Shown here one piece after another: positions 27,379-37,092 of a stretch of DNA of 64,000 nt (position 1 is the stretch's first letter; each line of letters starts with the position of its first letter). The notes below the pieces were generated by a model. That model saw only the letters and a program-made list of their open reading frames with translations. It had not been told where the DNA came from and ran no database searches. The DNA comes from Cuneatibacter sp. NSJ-177 (lineage in GTDB: Bacteria; Bacillota; Clostridia; Lachnospirales; Lachnospiraceae), in assembly GCF_022867805.1 (NCBI RefSeq), contig NZ_JALIFO010000006.1:682001-746000 (forward strand), read 5' to 3'. Position numbers and translations under genes: made by a program.

Positions 27379-28332
27379 ATGAACAAAGATGTGATTGCAG
27401 CAGTCCTGATTGCTTTTGGAGTCAGCGCCGTACTTTGTCCGGTGCTGATTCCGTTCCTGAAAAAGCTGAAGTTCGGCCAGCAGGTCCGGGACGACGGGCC
27501 TCAGGCTCATCTGAAAAAAGCCGGCACACCGACCATGGGAGGTCTGGCTTTCTTGGCCAGCGTGATTGTGACATCCCTGATCTTTGTGGGGAAATATCCC
27601 CGCATTGTGCCGGTTTTGTTTTTGACCGTCGGGTTTGGGATTGTCGGGTTCTTGGATGACTACATAAAAATTGTGATGAAACGGTCGGAGGGACTGAATC
27701 CCGTGCAGAAGCTTTTGGGACAGTTAGTGATTACCGGGATCTTTTGCGTTTATATGATCAAGTATTCAGGGCTTGGTACCGTCATTCATATCCCATTCTT
27801 GGGAATCGACTGGGATATGGGGTGGCTTTATGTGCCGATGCTTTTCCTTGCGGTTCTGGGCACGGACAACGGCGTCAACTTTACCGACGGGCTGGACGGG
27901 CTGTGCACCAGCGTGACCATTCTGGTGGCTACTTTCTTTACCGTGGTGGCCATGGGGGAGGAGAGCGGAATCGCTCCGGTGACGGCCGCGGTCGTCGGCG
28001 CTCTATTGGGCTTCTTGCTATTTAATGTTTATCCAGCCAAGGTGTTTATGGGGGATACCGGGTCATTGGCTCTGGGCGGATTTGTCTCGGCCACGGCATT
28101 GATGTTGCAGCAGCCCCTTTTAATCCTGCTTGTCGGCTTTATTTATCTGGCGGAGGTGATCTCCGTCATGATTCAGGTGACTTACTTTAAAAAGACCCAT
28201 GGAAAGCGGTTTTTCCGCATGGCCCCGATTCATCACCACTTTGAACTGGGCGGATGGTCGGAGACCCGCGTGGTTGCCGTATTTTCTATTGTGACGACGA
28301 TACTTTGCCTGATTGCATACCTGGGTGTTTAA
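27379..28332 (+). CDS. mraY: Phospho-N-acetylmuramoyl-pentapeptide transferase
   Basis: 317 residues with ten membrane segments. It makes lipid I from UDP-MurNAc-pentapeptide. Conserved loops seen: AGTPTMGGL, FLDDYIK (metal-binding Asp pair), NFTDGLDGLC, VFMGDTGSLALGG and the MAPIHHHFELGGWSE loop. Fourth enzyme in the cluster, upstream of murD. Confidence 0.96.
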   Translation: MNKDVIAAVLIAFGVSAVLCPVLIPFLKKLKFGQQVRDDGPQAHLKKAGTPTMGGLAFLASVIVTSLIFVGKYPRIVPVLFLTVGFGIVGFLDDYIKIVMKRSEGLNPVQKLLGQLVITGIFCVYMIKYSGLGTVIHIPFLGIDWDMGWLYVPMLFLAVLGTDNGVNFTDGLDGLCTSVTILVATFFTVVAMGEESGIAPVTAAVVGALLGFLLFNVYPAKVFMGDTGSLALGGFVSATALMLQQPLLILLVGFIYLAEVISVMIQVTYFKKTHGKRFFRMAPIHHHFELGGWSETRVVAVFSIVTTILCLIAYLGV

Positions 28333-28350
28333 CGGACGGAGGAAACAGAG

Positions 28351-29703
28351 ATGAAGATCGAAAAAGCAGTTTTGGTGGCCGGAGCAGGGATCAGCGGAAA
28401 AAATGCCTGCCGGCTTTTGCTTGAAAAAGGAGTTAAGGCCGTCCTGTATGATGGAAATACCGGTCTCTCGGAGCCGGAGATCCGAAATGAGCTGGGAAAT
28501 CCGGATGGATTTTCTGTTGTTCTCGGTGATTTGAAAGCTGAAACTTTGGCGCAGGCGGAGCTTTGTGTGATCAGTCCGGGGATCCCCCTTGACGCTCCCT
28601 TTGTCCAATTAATCCAGGCAGCGGGAATTCCGATCTGGAGTGAGGTTGAACTCGCTTATCACGTGGCAAAAGGACGGCTGGTTGCGATCACCGGGACAAA
28701 CGGAAAGACAACCACGACGGCTCTGACCGGAAAAATCTGTTCGGATTGGCAGTCATCGGTGTTTGTGGTAGGGAATATCGGAAACGCCTACACAAAGGAG
28801 GCGTTAAAGACCGCGGAGGAGAGCATCACGGTGGCTGAGGTGAGCAGTTTTCAACTGGAGACCATCGACCAGTTCCATCCGCAGGTCAGCGCGATCTTAA
28901 ATATCACGCCGGATCATTTGAACCGCCACAAAACCATGGAGAATTACGCGCTGGTGAAGGAAAGTGTAACCAAAAACCAGACGGCGCAGGATGTCTGCGT
29001 GCTGAACTATGAAGACGAGCGGCTGCGGGAATTTGGCCGCCAGGCAGCGCCGAGGGTTCTATTTTTCAGCAGCAAGCAGGAGCTTTCCGAGGGAGCTTAC
29101 CTGGCCGGAGATGAAATTTTTCTTGCTCTAGACGGAAAAAAGACGCTGGTATGCAAGATCCAGGATTTAAACTTGCTCGGAGCGCATAATTATGAAAATG
29201 TAATGGCGGCTGTTTTGATTGCCGTGAGTTTACATATCCCGATGGATTCCATTCGGAAAAGCCTGCGGGAATTCCAGGCTGTGGAGCACCGGATCGAGTT
29301 TGTGGAGGAGAAGAACGGCGTCGCCTATTACAACGACTCGAAAGGCACCAACACGGATGCTGCGATCCAGGCGATCAAGGCTATGGTGCGCCCGACGGTG
29401 CTGATCGGCGGGGGGTACGATAAAGGGGCCGAGTACGACGAGTGGATCAAGGCGGCTTTGCCGAAAACAAAGCATCTGATTTTGCTGGGGGCAACCGCTG
29501 AGAAGATCGGGGAGACAGCGGAAAGATATCATATTCCGAAAATTTCCTATGTGGAAAATTTGGAAGAAGCCGTAAGACTTGCGGCGGAATGCGCGGAACC
29601 TGGGGACGCCGTGCTGCTCTCGCCGGCCTGTGCCAGCTGGGGGATGTTCCCCAACTATGAGGTACGCGGCCGCATGTTTAAAGACCTGGTTCGGGCTTTG
29701 TAA
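28351..29703 (+). CDS. murD: UDP-N-acetylmuramoyl-L-alanine:D-glutamate ligase
   Basis: 450 residues. ATP loop AITGTNGKTTTTAL, NITPDHLNRHKTMENY, and YNDSKGTNTDAAIQAI are the Mur ligase signatures; the C-terminal LLSPACASWGMFPNYEVRG fits MurD. It adds D-Glu to the stem peptide in the cytoplasm. GGAGGAAAC precedes the ATG. Confidence 0.96.
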   Translation: MKIEKAVLVAGAGISGKNACRLLLEKGVKAVLYDGNTGLSEPEIRNELGNPDGFSVVLGDLKAETLAQAELCVISPGIPLDAPFVQLIQAAGIPIWSEVELAYHVAKGRLVAITGTNGKTTTTALTGKICSDWQSSVFVVGNIGNAYTKEALKTAEESITVAEVSSFQLETIDQFHPQVSAILNITPDHLNRHKTMENYALVKESVTKNQTAQDVCVLNYEDERLREFGRQAAPRVLFFSSKQELSEGAYLAGDEIFLALDGKKTLVCKIQDLNLLGAHNYENVMAAVLIAVSLHIPMDSIRKSLREFQAVEHRIEFVEEKNGVAYYNDSKGTNTDAAIQAIKAMVRPTVLIGGGYDKGAEYDEWIKAALPKTKHLILLGATAEKIGETAERYHIPKISYVENLEEAVRLAAECAEPGDAVLLSPACASWGMFPNYEVRGRMFKDLVRAL

Positions 29704-29749
29704 GAGGAAACGGCGCGTGGACGCGTGACAAGGATAGAAAAGGAGCGCC

Positions 29750-30907
29750 ATGGGAAAAGCAAAACAGGCAAACAAAAAGAAAAAGAGCTTTTATGATTAC
29801 AGTCTGCTGTTTGTAATCATCTTTTTGTCGTGCTTTGGGCTGATTATGATCTACAGCACCAGCTATTACACGGCGCAGTTGAAGCTGGGGGATGGAACCT
29901 ATTATTTAAGACGGCAGGCGATGATCCTCCTGGGCAGTTTTGCCGTGATGATCTTTATCTCAAAGATTGATTATCACTTTTGGGCCAGGTTTGTGGTGTT
30001 TGCCTACCTGGCCTCGGTGATTATGATGGTGCTGGTCAATTTTACCCCCCTGGGGCGGGAGGTTAACGGTAAAAAACGTTGGCTTGGCATCTCCGACAGC
30101 ATTTCCTTTCAGCCCACGGAATTTGTAAAGATTGCTCTGATTTTGGTTACGGCCTGCGTGATTGTGCGCCTGGTTAAACAGATCGATCACTGGAAAGCTA
30201 CGTTGATTGTGTTTGGGCTTGCGATTCCTCCGGGACTGTTGGTTTTGATGAATAACCTGAGTTCAGGTATTATTATTTTCGGCATTGTCTTCGTCATGTA
30301 TTTTGTGGCGAGCAAAAAGAAGCTGCGGTTTGCCCTCTTTGTCGGAGGCTTCCTGGCCCTTGCTTTTTTGGCAATTCCCCTGGGGGAACAGCTGGTGAAG
30401 GCAGGCGTGCTCCAGTCCTATCAGCTTGACCGGATCCACGTCTGGCAGAACCCGGAAGCGTTTGCCTCGGAGGGCGGCTTCCAGGTGCTGCAGGGGCTTT
30501 ACGCCATCGGCTCCGGCGGACTGTTCGGCAAAGGCCTTGGGAACAGTATCCAGAAACTGGGATTTGTGCCGGAAGCGCAGAACGATATGATTTTTTCCAT
30601 CATCTGTGAGGAACTGGGGCTTTTTGGAGCCGCTTGTCTGATGCTTTTGTTTTTATTTATGCTCCACCGTTTTTTGATTATCGCAAGCAATGCGCCGGAT
30701 CTTCTGGGAGCGCTGATTGTGACCGGTGCCATGGGTCACATTGCGATTCAGGTAATTTTAAACATCGCGGTGGTGACCAACTCCATTCCCAATACGGGTA
30801 TCACCTTGCCGTTTATCAGTTACGGAGGAACTTCACTTTTGTTCTTGATGGCCGAAATGGGGCTTGTATTGGGCGTTTCCAATCAGATTACATTGGAAAC
30901 GCTGTAA
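29750..30907 (+). CDS. ftsW: SEDS peptidoglycan polymerase FtsW
   Basis: 385 residues with about ten membrane segments. Signatures of the SEDS family: LIMIYSTSYY, KRWLGISDSISFQPTEFVKI, FVPEAQNDMIFSIICEELG and GITLPFISYGGTSL. The acidic catalytic residue lies in the PEAQNDMIF loop region. It polymerises lipid II at the septum with FtsI. AAAAGGAG precedes the ATG. The usual next gene, murG, is not here. Confidence 0.94.
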   Translation: MGKAKQANKKKKSFYDYSLLFVIIFLSCFGLIMIYSTSYYTAQLKLGDGTYYLRRQAMILLGSFAVMIFISKIDYHFWARFVVFAYLASVIMMVLVNFTPLGREVNGKKRWLGISDSISFQPTEFVKIALILVTACVIVRLVKQIDHWKATLIVFGLAIPPGLLVLMNNLSSGIIIFGIVFVMYFVASKKKLRFALFVGGFLALAFLAIPLGEQLVKAGVLQSYQLDRIHVWQNPEAFASEGGFQVLQGLYAIGSGGLFGKGLGNSIQKLGFVPEAQNDMIFSIICEELGLFGAACLMLLFLFMLHRFLIIASNAPDLLGALIVTGAMGHIAIQVILNIAVVTNSIPNTGITLPFISYGGTSLLFLMAEMGLVLGVSNQITLETL

Positions 30908-30994
30908 AGAGATTGGCTTGTTTCTTTCTTAAGAGGAACGTCGGACGGGATTCTTGCATAGGATGATATATATTCTCCTTAGGGAGGGAATTTT

Positions 30995-32254
30995 TTGTCC
31001 GGGATAGGAATCGAGGGCGGCTGTCGTTTGACAGGGGAAATGGAGATACAGGGCTCAAAAAATGCGGTGCTACCGGTTTTGGCGGCATCCATTTTACATT
31101 CCGGCGTGACGGTGTTCACCCACGTGCCGGATATCGCGGATGTCCGTGCGAGCCTTGAGATATTGGAACTGTTAGGGGCCCGAACGGAGTTTCGGGATCA
31201 CTTTCTTTGGATCGACGCTTCCGAAGCAGGACCCAGCGAAATCCCAAAGGAACTGGGGGAACGGATGCGTTCTTCCGTGTTGTTTCTGGGACCGCTGCTG
31301 GCCCGGTTTGGGGAAGGGGCTTTGTACCGCCCAGGAGGCTGCGCGATCGGAAAAAGGCCGGTGGACTACCATCTGACCGGACTGACGAGACTGGGGGCGG
31401 AGCTGTCCTGCGAGGGAGAGCGGATTCTGGCGTCGGCCAGGCATCTGACCGGATGCAGCGTTACTCTGCCTTATCCCAGCGTCGGGGCCACGGAGCAGCT
31501 GCTCCTTGCCGCCTGCGGCGCAAACGGGCCGACCCGGATTTTAGGGGCGGCCAGGGAGCCGGAAATCGTCACACTCTGCCGGTATCTGAAAATGGCAGGC
31601 GCCCAGATCGATGGGGAGGGCAGTACGGAAATCGTGGTTCACGGGTTTCGCCCGGTTGCGAGGGAAATCCGATTTCAGATTCCCGGTGACCGGATTGCAG
31701 CAGGCTCTTATCTGGCCGCTGCTGCCGTTACCGGAGGGCGGATCCATGTGGAGGGGATTCATCCCAGCCACCTCTGGTCAACCATCTGCGGATTTCGCCA
31801 AATGGGATGCGATTTAAGGCTGGACCCGGAAGGGATTTTTTTGTCGGCTCCGGAACGGTTAACCGCGCTGCCGTTTCTTTCAACGGATCCTTACCCTGCC
31901 TTTCCCACGGATATGCAGTCGGCATTCCTCGCCATGATGTCGCTGGCCGACGGCGAGAGCGTGATGGAAGAAAATGTTTTTGAGAAAAGACTGACCATGG
32001 CAAAAGAGCTGAACCGCATGGGTGCAAACATTGAGGTTGAAGGAAAACGCGCAAGATGTACGGGAGTGGAACGTTTGCACGGCGCCGAGTTACAGGGGGC
32101 GGACCTGCGCAGCGGCGCGGGACTGATCGCGGCAGCTCTGGCTGCGGACGGAGTCAGCACGGTGAACGGCTTTGAGCATGTGGAACGCGGCTATGAAAAT
32201 ATGGTGGAAATTTTAAAATCGCTGGGAGCGAAGGTTTGGAAAATAACGGAGTGA
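30995..32254 (+). CDS. murA: UDP-N-acetylglucosamine 1-carboxyvinyltransferase
   Basis: 419 residues, full length. Starts with TTG at 30995 (AGGGAGGG about 7 bases upstream); there is no ATG near. Lys22-Asn23 (QGSKNAVLP) and the catalytic Cys116 (RPGGCAIGKRPVDYH) are present; with cysteine at that place the enzyme is expected to be fosfomycin-sensitive. It commits UDP-GlcNAc to peptidoglycan. It occupies the slot where murG commonly lies, between ftsW and ftsQ. Confidence 0.94.
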   Translation: MSGIGIEGGCRLTGEMEIQGSKNAVLPVLAASILHSGVTVFTHVPDIADVRASLEILELLGARTEFRDHFLWIDASEAGPSEIPKELGERMRSSVLFLGPLLARFGEGALYRPGGCAIGKRPVDYHLTGLTRLGAELSCEGERILASARHLTGCSVTLPYPSVGATEQLLLAACGANGPTRILGAAREPEIVTLCRYLKMAGAQIDGEGSTEIVVHGFRPVAREIRFQIPGDRIAAGSYLAAAAVTGGRIHVEGIHPSHLWSTICGFRQMGCDLRLDPEGIFLSAPERLTALPFLSTDPYPAFPTDMQSAFLAMMSLADGESVMEENVFEKRLTMAKELNRMGANIEVEGKRARCTGVERLHGAELQGADLRSGAGLIAAALAADGVSTVNGFEHVERGYENMVEILKSLGAKVWKITE

Positions 32255-32258
32255 CGGA

Positions 32259-33008
32259 ATGAAAAAAAAACTGACGAGAAAGGGAAAGATCGGAATAGCT
32301 GTCATTGTGGCGGGGGTCGTGTTCCTAGCGGCCCTTTTGTCCGTGCAGGTAAAGACTGTGTCAATTACCGGCAATGAGTACTACAGCCAGGACGAGCTGG
32401 AAGCCCTTCTTTTTCCCGGACGGATGGACAAGAGTCCGCTGGTGATTTGGATTCGTCAAAAACTCGGTAAAAATCCGCCGGTACCGTTTGTGGAGAAGTA
32501 TACGGTGAATTTAACCGGCCTTGCCAGCGCGGAAGTCATGCTCTATGAGAAAAGCATGATCGGATATGTGGAGTTTATGGGAAGCTATCTGTATTTTGAT
32601 AAGGACGGCATGATCGTGGAGAGCGCTACAGAGCGCTACGGCACGCTGCCGAAAGTGTCCGGATTGGATTTTGATTACGCGGTGCTTCACCAGACTCTGC
32701 CGGTGAAAGATCCGGGGGTGTTTGCGGAGATTCTTCAGATTTCCCAGTATCTGGAGGGCAAAGAAGTGGTCTGGGGAGAGGAGACCGTCTCCCTGGGCGT
32801 GATTCTCGATCAGATCGGTTTTGACGGGAACGGCGATATCACCTGCGGTTTCGGTGATATCAAAGTGAGACTCGGCGGGAAAGAGCTTTTGGAGGGGAAA
32901 CTTCGGGAGATGAAGGATATTCTTCCGCAGCTGTACGGAAGAGCGGGTACGTTATACCTGGATACCTATGACGAGAATGAGTCGGACCCCAGCTATATTT
33001 TTAAGTAG
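32259..33008 (+). CDS. ftsQ: FtsQ/DivIB division protein
   Basis: 249 residues: short basic N terminus, one membrane helix (IGIAVIVAGVVFLAALLSV), then a POTRA-type domain (VKTVSITGNEYYSQDELEAL) and a beta domain. It joins FtsL in the septal complex. Four bases separate it from murA. Sequence identity in the family is low, so topology and position carry the call. Confidence 0.86.
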   Translation: MKKKLTRKGKIGIAVIVAGVVFLAALLSVQVKTVSITGNEYYSQDELEALLFPGRMDKSPLVIWIRQKLGKNPPVPFVEKYTVNLTGLASAEVMLYEKSMIGYVEFMGSYLYFDKDGMIVESATERYGTLPKVSGLDFDYAVLHQTLPVKDPGVFAEILQISQYLEGKEVVWGEETVSLGVILDQIGFDGNGDITCGFGDIKVRLGGKELLEGKLREMKDILPQLYGRAGTLYLDTYDENESDPSYIFK

Positions 33009-33114
33009 CAAGACCAGAAGGGCCCGGCTGGAAAATGCGGAAAAACTACCGTTTTCTTTCCTTTTCGAGCTGGAAGCTTAAGAAAAATTTATGAAAAAAA
33101 CTAAAGGATAGCAC

Positions 33115-33143
33115 TTGATTATTTTCTGGAAATCAAATATAGT
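33115..33143 (+). promoter_or_regulatory. Predicted promoter of ftsZ
   Basis: TTGATT (33115-33120), 17 bases, TATAGT (33138-33143), 60 bases before the ftsZ start, allowing ftsZ expression apart from the cluster. Confidence 0.6.
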
Positions 33144-33202
33144 ATAAGGTACGAGTATATGAGTTTTGGACAAGAGAATGAAGTTGCAAGGAGGATATAG
33201 AG

Positions 33203-34390
33203 TTGCTGGAAATAAAGATTAACGAGTCCGAGAGCGCGGCGAAGATTATCGTGGTAGGTGTCGGTGGCGCCGGAAATAACGCGGTCAATCGGATGGTCGA
33301 TGGAAATATTGAAGGCGTAGAATTCATTGGCATCAATACAGACAGACAAGCCTTGCAGATGTGCAAAGCCCCCACGGCGATCCAGATCGGCGAGAAGCTG
33401 ACCAAGGGGCTTGGCGCCGGAGCGCAGCCGGAGATCGGCATGAAGGCCGCCGAGGAGAGTGAAGAAGAGCTGGCATCCGCCCTGAAAGGCGCGGATATGG
33501 TTTTCGTTACCTGCGGAATGGGTGGCGGGACTGGCACGGGCGCAGCCCCGGTGATTGCCCGGATCGCAAAGGATATGGGCATCCTGACGGTAGGCGTTGT
33601 GACCAAGCCGTTTCGTTTCGAGGCCAAGGTACGGATGCAGAACGCGATGGAGGGAATCGAACATCTGAAGGACAACGTGGACACGTTGATCGTTATTCCC
33701 AATGACAAACTGCTGGAGATCGTAGATCGCCGCACCACTATGCCGGAGGCCCTGAAAAAAGCCGATGAGGTTTTACAGCAGGCGGTCCAGGGCATCACGG
33801 ACCTGATCAATGTCCCCGGCTTGATCAATCTGGACTTTGCCGACGTGCAGACTGTCATGACCGACAAGGGTATCGCCCACATCGGCATCGGCAAGGCGAA
33901 GGGCGACGACAAGGCCATCGAAGCCGTGAAGCAGGCTGTATCCAGCCCGCTTTTGGAGACTACGATCCAGGGCGCTTCCCATGTGATTATCAATGTTTCC
34001 GGCGATATCGGCCTGATGGAGGCCAACGAGGCGGCTACCTTTGTTCAGGAGCTGGCCGGAGATACCGCGAATATTATCTTTGGTGCAATGTACGACGAGA
34101 CGGTTCAGGACGAGGCTACCATTACGGTGATTGCCACCGGCCTGATCGACAAAAACCTGGACGAGCCGGTGAAAAAGCCTGCCGCTGCGGCGGCTCCCGC
34201 AAAGCCTTCCTTTAAGGCGACCGCGCCGGTGATGAAGAACCTGACCAAGCCGGAGGGGGAGACCGCTGTCTCCGCGTCGGAAGAAGAAAAGCCTCTGCCC
34301 CATACCTTTATTCCGAGAAAGCCGATCAAGGCTCCGGAAGCCAGCGTAGAAGTGAAGAGCATCAATATCCCCGACTTCCTGAAAAGATAA
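33203..34390 (+). CDS. ftsZ: Cell division GTPase FtsZ
   Basis: 395 residues. It starts with TTG (AAGGAGG at 33188-33194). The tubulin signature [13 protein letters not shown] and the T7 loop [11 protein letters not shown] are intact, with the C-terminal peptide [10 protein letters not shown] that binds FtsA/SepF after an alanine/proline-rich linker. It polymerises into the Z ring. A terminator follows. Confidence 0.97.
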   Translation: MLEIKINESESAAKIIVVGVGGAGNNAVNRMVDGNIEGVEFIGINTDRQALQMCKAPTAIQIGEKLTKGLGAGAQPEIGMKAAEESEEELASALKGADMVFVTCGMGGGTGTGAAPVIARIAKDMGILTVGVVTKPFRFEAKVRMQNAMEGIEHLKDNVDTLIVIPNDKLLEIVDRRTTMPEALKKADEVLQQAVQGITDLINVPGLINLDFADVQTVMTDKGIAHIGIGKAKGDDKAIEAVKQAVSSPLLETTIQGASHVIINVSGDIGLMEANEAATFVQELAGDTANIIFGAMYDETVQDEATITVIATGLIDKNLDEPVKKPAAAAAPAKPSFKATAPVMKNLTKPEGETAVSASEEEKPLPHTFIPRKPIKAPEASVEVKSINIPDFLKR

Positions 34391-34403
34391 CATGAATCAT
34401 GAG

Positions 34404-34440
34404 AAACCGCTGTTCCAAAAAAGGAACGGCGGTTTTTTCT
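34404..34440 (+). terminator. Terminator of ftsZ
   Basis: AAACCGCTGTTCC pairs with GGAACGGCGGTTT across an A6 loop, followed by a T-run. Confidence 0.9.
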
Positions 34441-34452
34441 GATTTCGGTCTC

Positions 34453-34528
34453 TGTCGAATTTTCCCGATAAAAAACACCGTTTTGCCGTGCTTTTTTGAC
34501 AAACTCCGCGGCCCGTTTCCGTTACAAT
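34453..34528 (+). promoter_or_regulatory. spoIIG-type promoter with Spo0A box
   Basis: TTGACA (34496-34501) and TACAAT (34523-34528) are 21 bases apart, too far for ordinary vegetative use but close to the 22-base spacing of the Bacillus spoIIG promoter, which depends on Spo0A-P. A Spo0A box TGTCGAA lies at 34453-34459, and the complement of the -35 region (TTTGTCAAAA) is a one-mismatch second box. Confidence 0.7.
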
Positions 34529-34534
34529 AAACCC

Positions 34535-35308
34535 ATGCACTACACAGTCTATTTGGATTTGCTGTTTCTCGTAAATTTCACCGTGGATTTGTGGATTCTG
34601 CTGCTGGAACAAAAGCTGCTTCGGTTTTCTGCTTCAGGCTTCCGCCTGGCGCTCGGCGCAGCGTTTGGGAGCGGCTGGGTCTGTTTCCTCGTCCTGGTAC
34701 CTCTGCCGCCGTTTTGGGAGCAAGCGCTTTCGTTTGTGGTGGCGGCCGCAGGAATCCAGTGGGTGACGTTTTCGATACATAGCGGGAAAACCATGGCGAA
34801 ATCTGTCGCGGTTTTCTATTTTTTCGCCTTTTTATTCGGAGGGATCTTTTCTGCGGTTGCGGAGCGGACGGGAGGCGTACCGGCCTCTCTCTTGATTTCC
34901 GGCGGCAGCCTGATCGGATTTGCTTTGCTCATCGGCGTTTCCTGGTTCCAGGAGCGGCGGCGTGCAGAGGTGATTTCGGTTGAGCTGACCTGGAATGGAG
35001 TAACCCTATCGGTGAAAGGGCTGGTGGATACGGGAAACGGGCTCTATACGAAGGAAGGAAAGCCGGTTCATGTGTTGGATGCCTCGGCAGCATCCCCCTG
35101 GAAACGGTTTCCGCTGGACGGGGTAGTCTGGGTTCCTTACCGAAGCGTCGGGAAGGAAAATGGATTGCTGCCCGCCATTGTAGCCGATACCATGCGTCTT
35201 CGAGGAGGGCGCGTCGTGTCGCGGCCCGTCGTCGCATTTTCCAAATATCCTGTGAGTGAGAACAACCGATACCAAATTTTAATCCATTCACAGGAGGCTT
35301 TGCCATGA
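34535..35308 (+). CDS. spoIIGA: Pro-sigma-E processing protease SpoIIGA
   Basis: 257 residues: five membrane helices in the first 135 residues, then an aspartic-protease-like domain with the catalytic motif VDTGN (Asp165). It cleaves the pro-sequence of sigma-E in the mother cell. ATG 34535 begins in the usual form ([15 protein letters not shown]) but has no ribosome binding site and lies about 7 bases after the -10 element, so the mRNA may be leaderless. Its end overlaps sigE by four bases. Confidence 0.9.
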   Translation: MHYTVYLDLLFLVNFTVDLWILLLEQKLLRFSASGFRLALGAAFGSGWVCFLVLVPLPPFWEQALSFVVAAAGIQWVTFSIHSGKTMAKSVAVFYFFAFLFGGIFSAVAERTGGVPASLLISGGSLIGFALLIGVSWFQERRRAEVISVELTWNGVTLSVKGLVDTGNGLYTKEGKPVHVLDASAASPWKRFPLDGVVWVPYRSVGKENGLLPAIVADTMRLRGGRVVSRPVVAFSKYPVSENNRYQILIHSQEALP

Positions 35309-36045
35309 ACGTAGATACCGCTGCTTCGAAATCCCCGTTTTCTTTTTCTCTGATATCCGGCTTTCGCAGACTGCTGATGCAGTCTCAGGGAGAAATTCAT
35401 TATATTGGAGGGAGTGATATCCTACCGCCTCCTCTGTCGGCGGAGCGCGAGGCGGAGGCGATCGACGGTCTCACGGCCGGGGAAGAAGCAGCGAAGTCTC
35501 TTTTGATTGAGCACAATCTGCGGCTTGTGGTTTACATAGCAAAAAAATTCGACAACACGGGAGTGGGTGTGGAGGATTTGATTTCCATCGGAACGATCGG
35601 TCTGATCAAGGCCGTCAATACCTATAATCCGGTGAAAAAGATCAAGCTCGCCACCTACGCCTCCCGCTGTATTGAAAATGAGATTCTGATGTATCTGCGG
35701 AAGAACAATAAGACCAGGCTGGAGGTTTCCATCGACGAGCCTTTGAACGTGGATTGGGATGGGAACGAACTGCTTCTGTCCGATATTCTTGGTACGGATG
35801 AGGATGTGATCACCCGCGATATGGAGGACGAAGTGGAAAAGAGGCTTTTGAAGAACGCCATCTCCACGCTGACCGCCAGAGAACGGACCATTATTGAGCT
35901 TCGGTTTGGGCTGGAGAAAGAGGACGGCGACGAAATGACGCAGAAAGAAGTGGCGGATCTGTTGGGGATCTCCCAGTCTTATATCTCCCGTCTGGAAAAG
36001 AAAATTATAAAGAGGCTGAAAAAAGAAATTGTCCGGTTTGAGTAA
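35305..36045 (+). CDS. sigE: Sporulation sigma factor E (mother cell, early)
   Basis: 246 residues. An N-terminal pro-sequence of roughly 25-30 residues precedes region 2 ([39 protein letters not shown]) and region 4 ([20 protein letters not shown]). The ATG overlaps the spoIIGA stop (ATGA), and CAGGAGG lies upstream. It directs mother-cell transcription after septation. In related spore formers sigG normally follows directly; here a two-component system intervenes. Confidence 0.95.
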   Translation: MNVDTAASKSPFSFSLISGFRRLLMQSQGEIHYIGGSDILPPPLSAEREAEAIDGLTAGEEAAKSLLIEHNLRLVVYIAKKFDNTGVGVEDLISIGTIGLIKAVNTYNPVKKIKLATYASRCIENEILMYLRKNNKTRLEVSIDEPLNVDWDGNELLLSDILGTDEDVITRDMEDEVEKRLLKNAISTLTARERTIIELRFGLEKEDGDEMTQKEVADLLGISQSYISRLEKKIIKRLKKEIVRFE

Positions 36046-36048
36046 CGC

Positions 36049-36081
36049 CGGGGCTCTCTCTGAGGAGGGGGCCTTTTTTTG
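36049..36081 (+). terminator. Terminator of spoIIGA-sigE
   Basis: GGCTCTC (36052-36058) pairs with GGGGGCC-type sequence (36066-36073, with G-T pairs), followed by TTTTTTT. Confidence 0.7.
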
Positions 36082-36390
36082 TTTGATAGGAAATTCCTTT
36101 TTATGTTTCGTTCTGCTGATCCGATTTCCTTTCTTTCGAATTTCTTTCAAAGTTCTTCCTTGTTTTTTCTTGTTCGCCGGACGTATTCCTTATGCTTTCT
36201 CTGATATCCTAATACTATCGAGAAAAAAGAAACATCCTGCGGGAGTGCCGGAATTCCACGCGTATGGATGGTTCGGGAGGAAAGGAGTCTGTAGATGGAA
36301 GCAGAAAGGCCGCGCCGAAAACTACTTGCCACCTGATGGGTCCGGATGTTATACTTTCCGGGATAATAGAAAAATCAGGGGGAGAAAGCA
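36082..36390 (+). promoter_or_regulatory. Spacer between sigE and the two-component system
   Basis: A 310-base gap. Near its right end TTGCCA (36326-36331), 18 bases, TATACT (36350-36355) is a likely promoter for the response regulator. A 13-codon frame with AAAGGAG in front (36295-36336) lies just upstream of it and overlaps the -35 element. The left half is T-rich and shows nothing recognisable. Confidence 0.5.
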
Positions 36391-37092
36391 ATGGAACAAT
36401 ATCACATTTTAGTGGTGGAGGACGATAAGGAAATCAGAGACGGCGTCGGAATTTATCTGAAAAATCAGGGCTATCAGGTTTTTCCTGCCGAAAACGGGCG
36501 GGAGGGCCTTTCGGTGCTGGAAAAGGAAACGATTCATCTGGCCATCGTGGATATCATGATGCCGGTGATGGATGGTATCACGATGACCATGAAGCTGAGA
36601 GAAACTTATGATTTTCCAGTGATTATGCTCTCGGCAAAGTCGGAGGAAATCGATAAAGTCACGGGACTGAACATCGGTGCGGATGACTATGTGACAAAGC
36701 CCTTTGCCCCGATGGAGCTGCTGGCTCGGGTCAATTCCCAGCTTCGCCGTTATGCCCGCTATCTGAAATTCGCAGGCGCCCAGGAGAACAGTCACATTCA
36801 CGTGGTGGGAGGACTGGAGCTGAATGAGGAGACGAAAGAAGTGGTGGCGGACGGCAGGCCGGTGCGCCTGACGCCTTTGGAATTTAAGATACTAGCGTTG
36901 TTGATTCAATCGCCCGGCCGGGTGTACTCTGCGGATCAGATCTATGAAAGCGTCTGGAATGAAAGAGCCATTGCAACGGAGACGATCATGGTCCACGTCC
37001 GGAATATCCGGGAAAAGATTGAAGTCAACCCAAAGGAACCGAAATATTTGAAGGTTGTATGGGGAGTTGGATATAAAATTGAAAAGCAATAA
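36391..37092 (+). CDS. OmpR/VanR-type response regulator
   Basis: 233 residues: receiver (Glu-Asp-Asp at 10-12, phosphoacceptor in LAIVDIMMPVMDG, KPFAP) and a winged-helix output domain (RLTPLEFKILALLIQSPGRV, TIMVHVRNIREKI). GGGGGAGAAAG precedes the ATG. It pairs with the kinase downstream, whose start overlaps its 3' end. Targets are unknown; resistance or envelope stress is usual for VanR relatives. Confidence 0.92.
   Translation: MEQYHILVVEDDKEIRDGVGIYLKNQGYQVFPAENGREGLSVLEKETIHLAIVDIMMPVMDGITMTMKLRETYDFPVIMLSAKSEEIDKVTGLNIGADDYVTKPFAPMELLARVNSQLRRYARYLKFAGAQENSHIHVVGGLELNEETKEVVADGRPVRLTPLEFKILALLIQSPGRVYSADQIYESVWNERAIATETIMVHVRNIREKIEVNPKEPKYLKVVWGVGYKIEKQ

Noticed and set aside
36295-36336. 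13-codon leader peptide before the response regulator
   Set aside because: It has a good ribosome binding site but overlaps the predicted -35 element of the downstream promoter and shows no attenuator.
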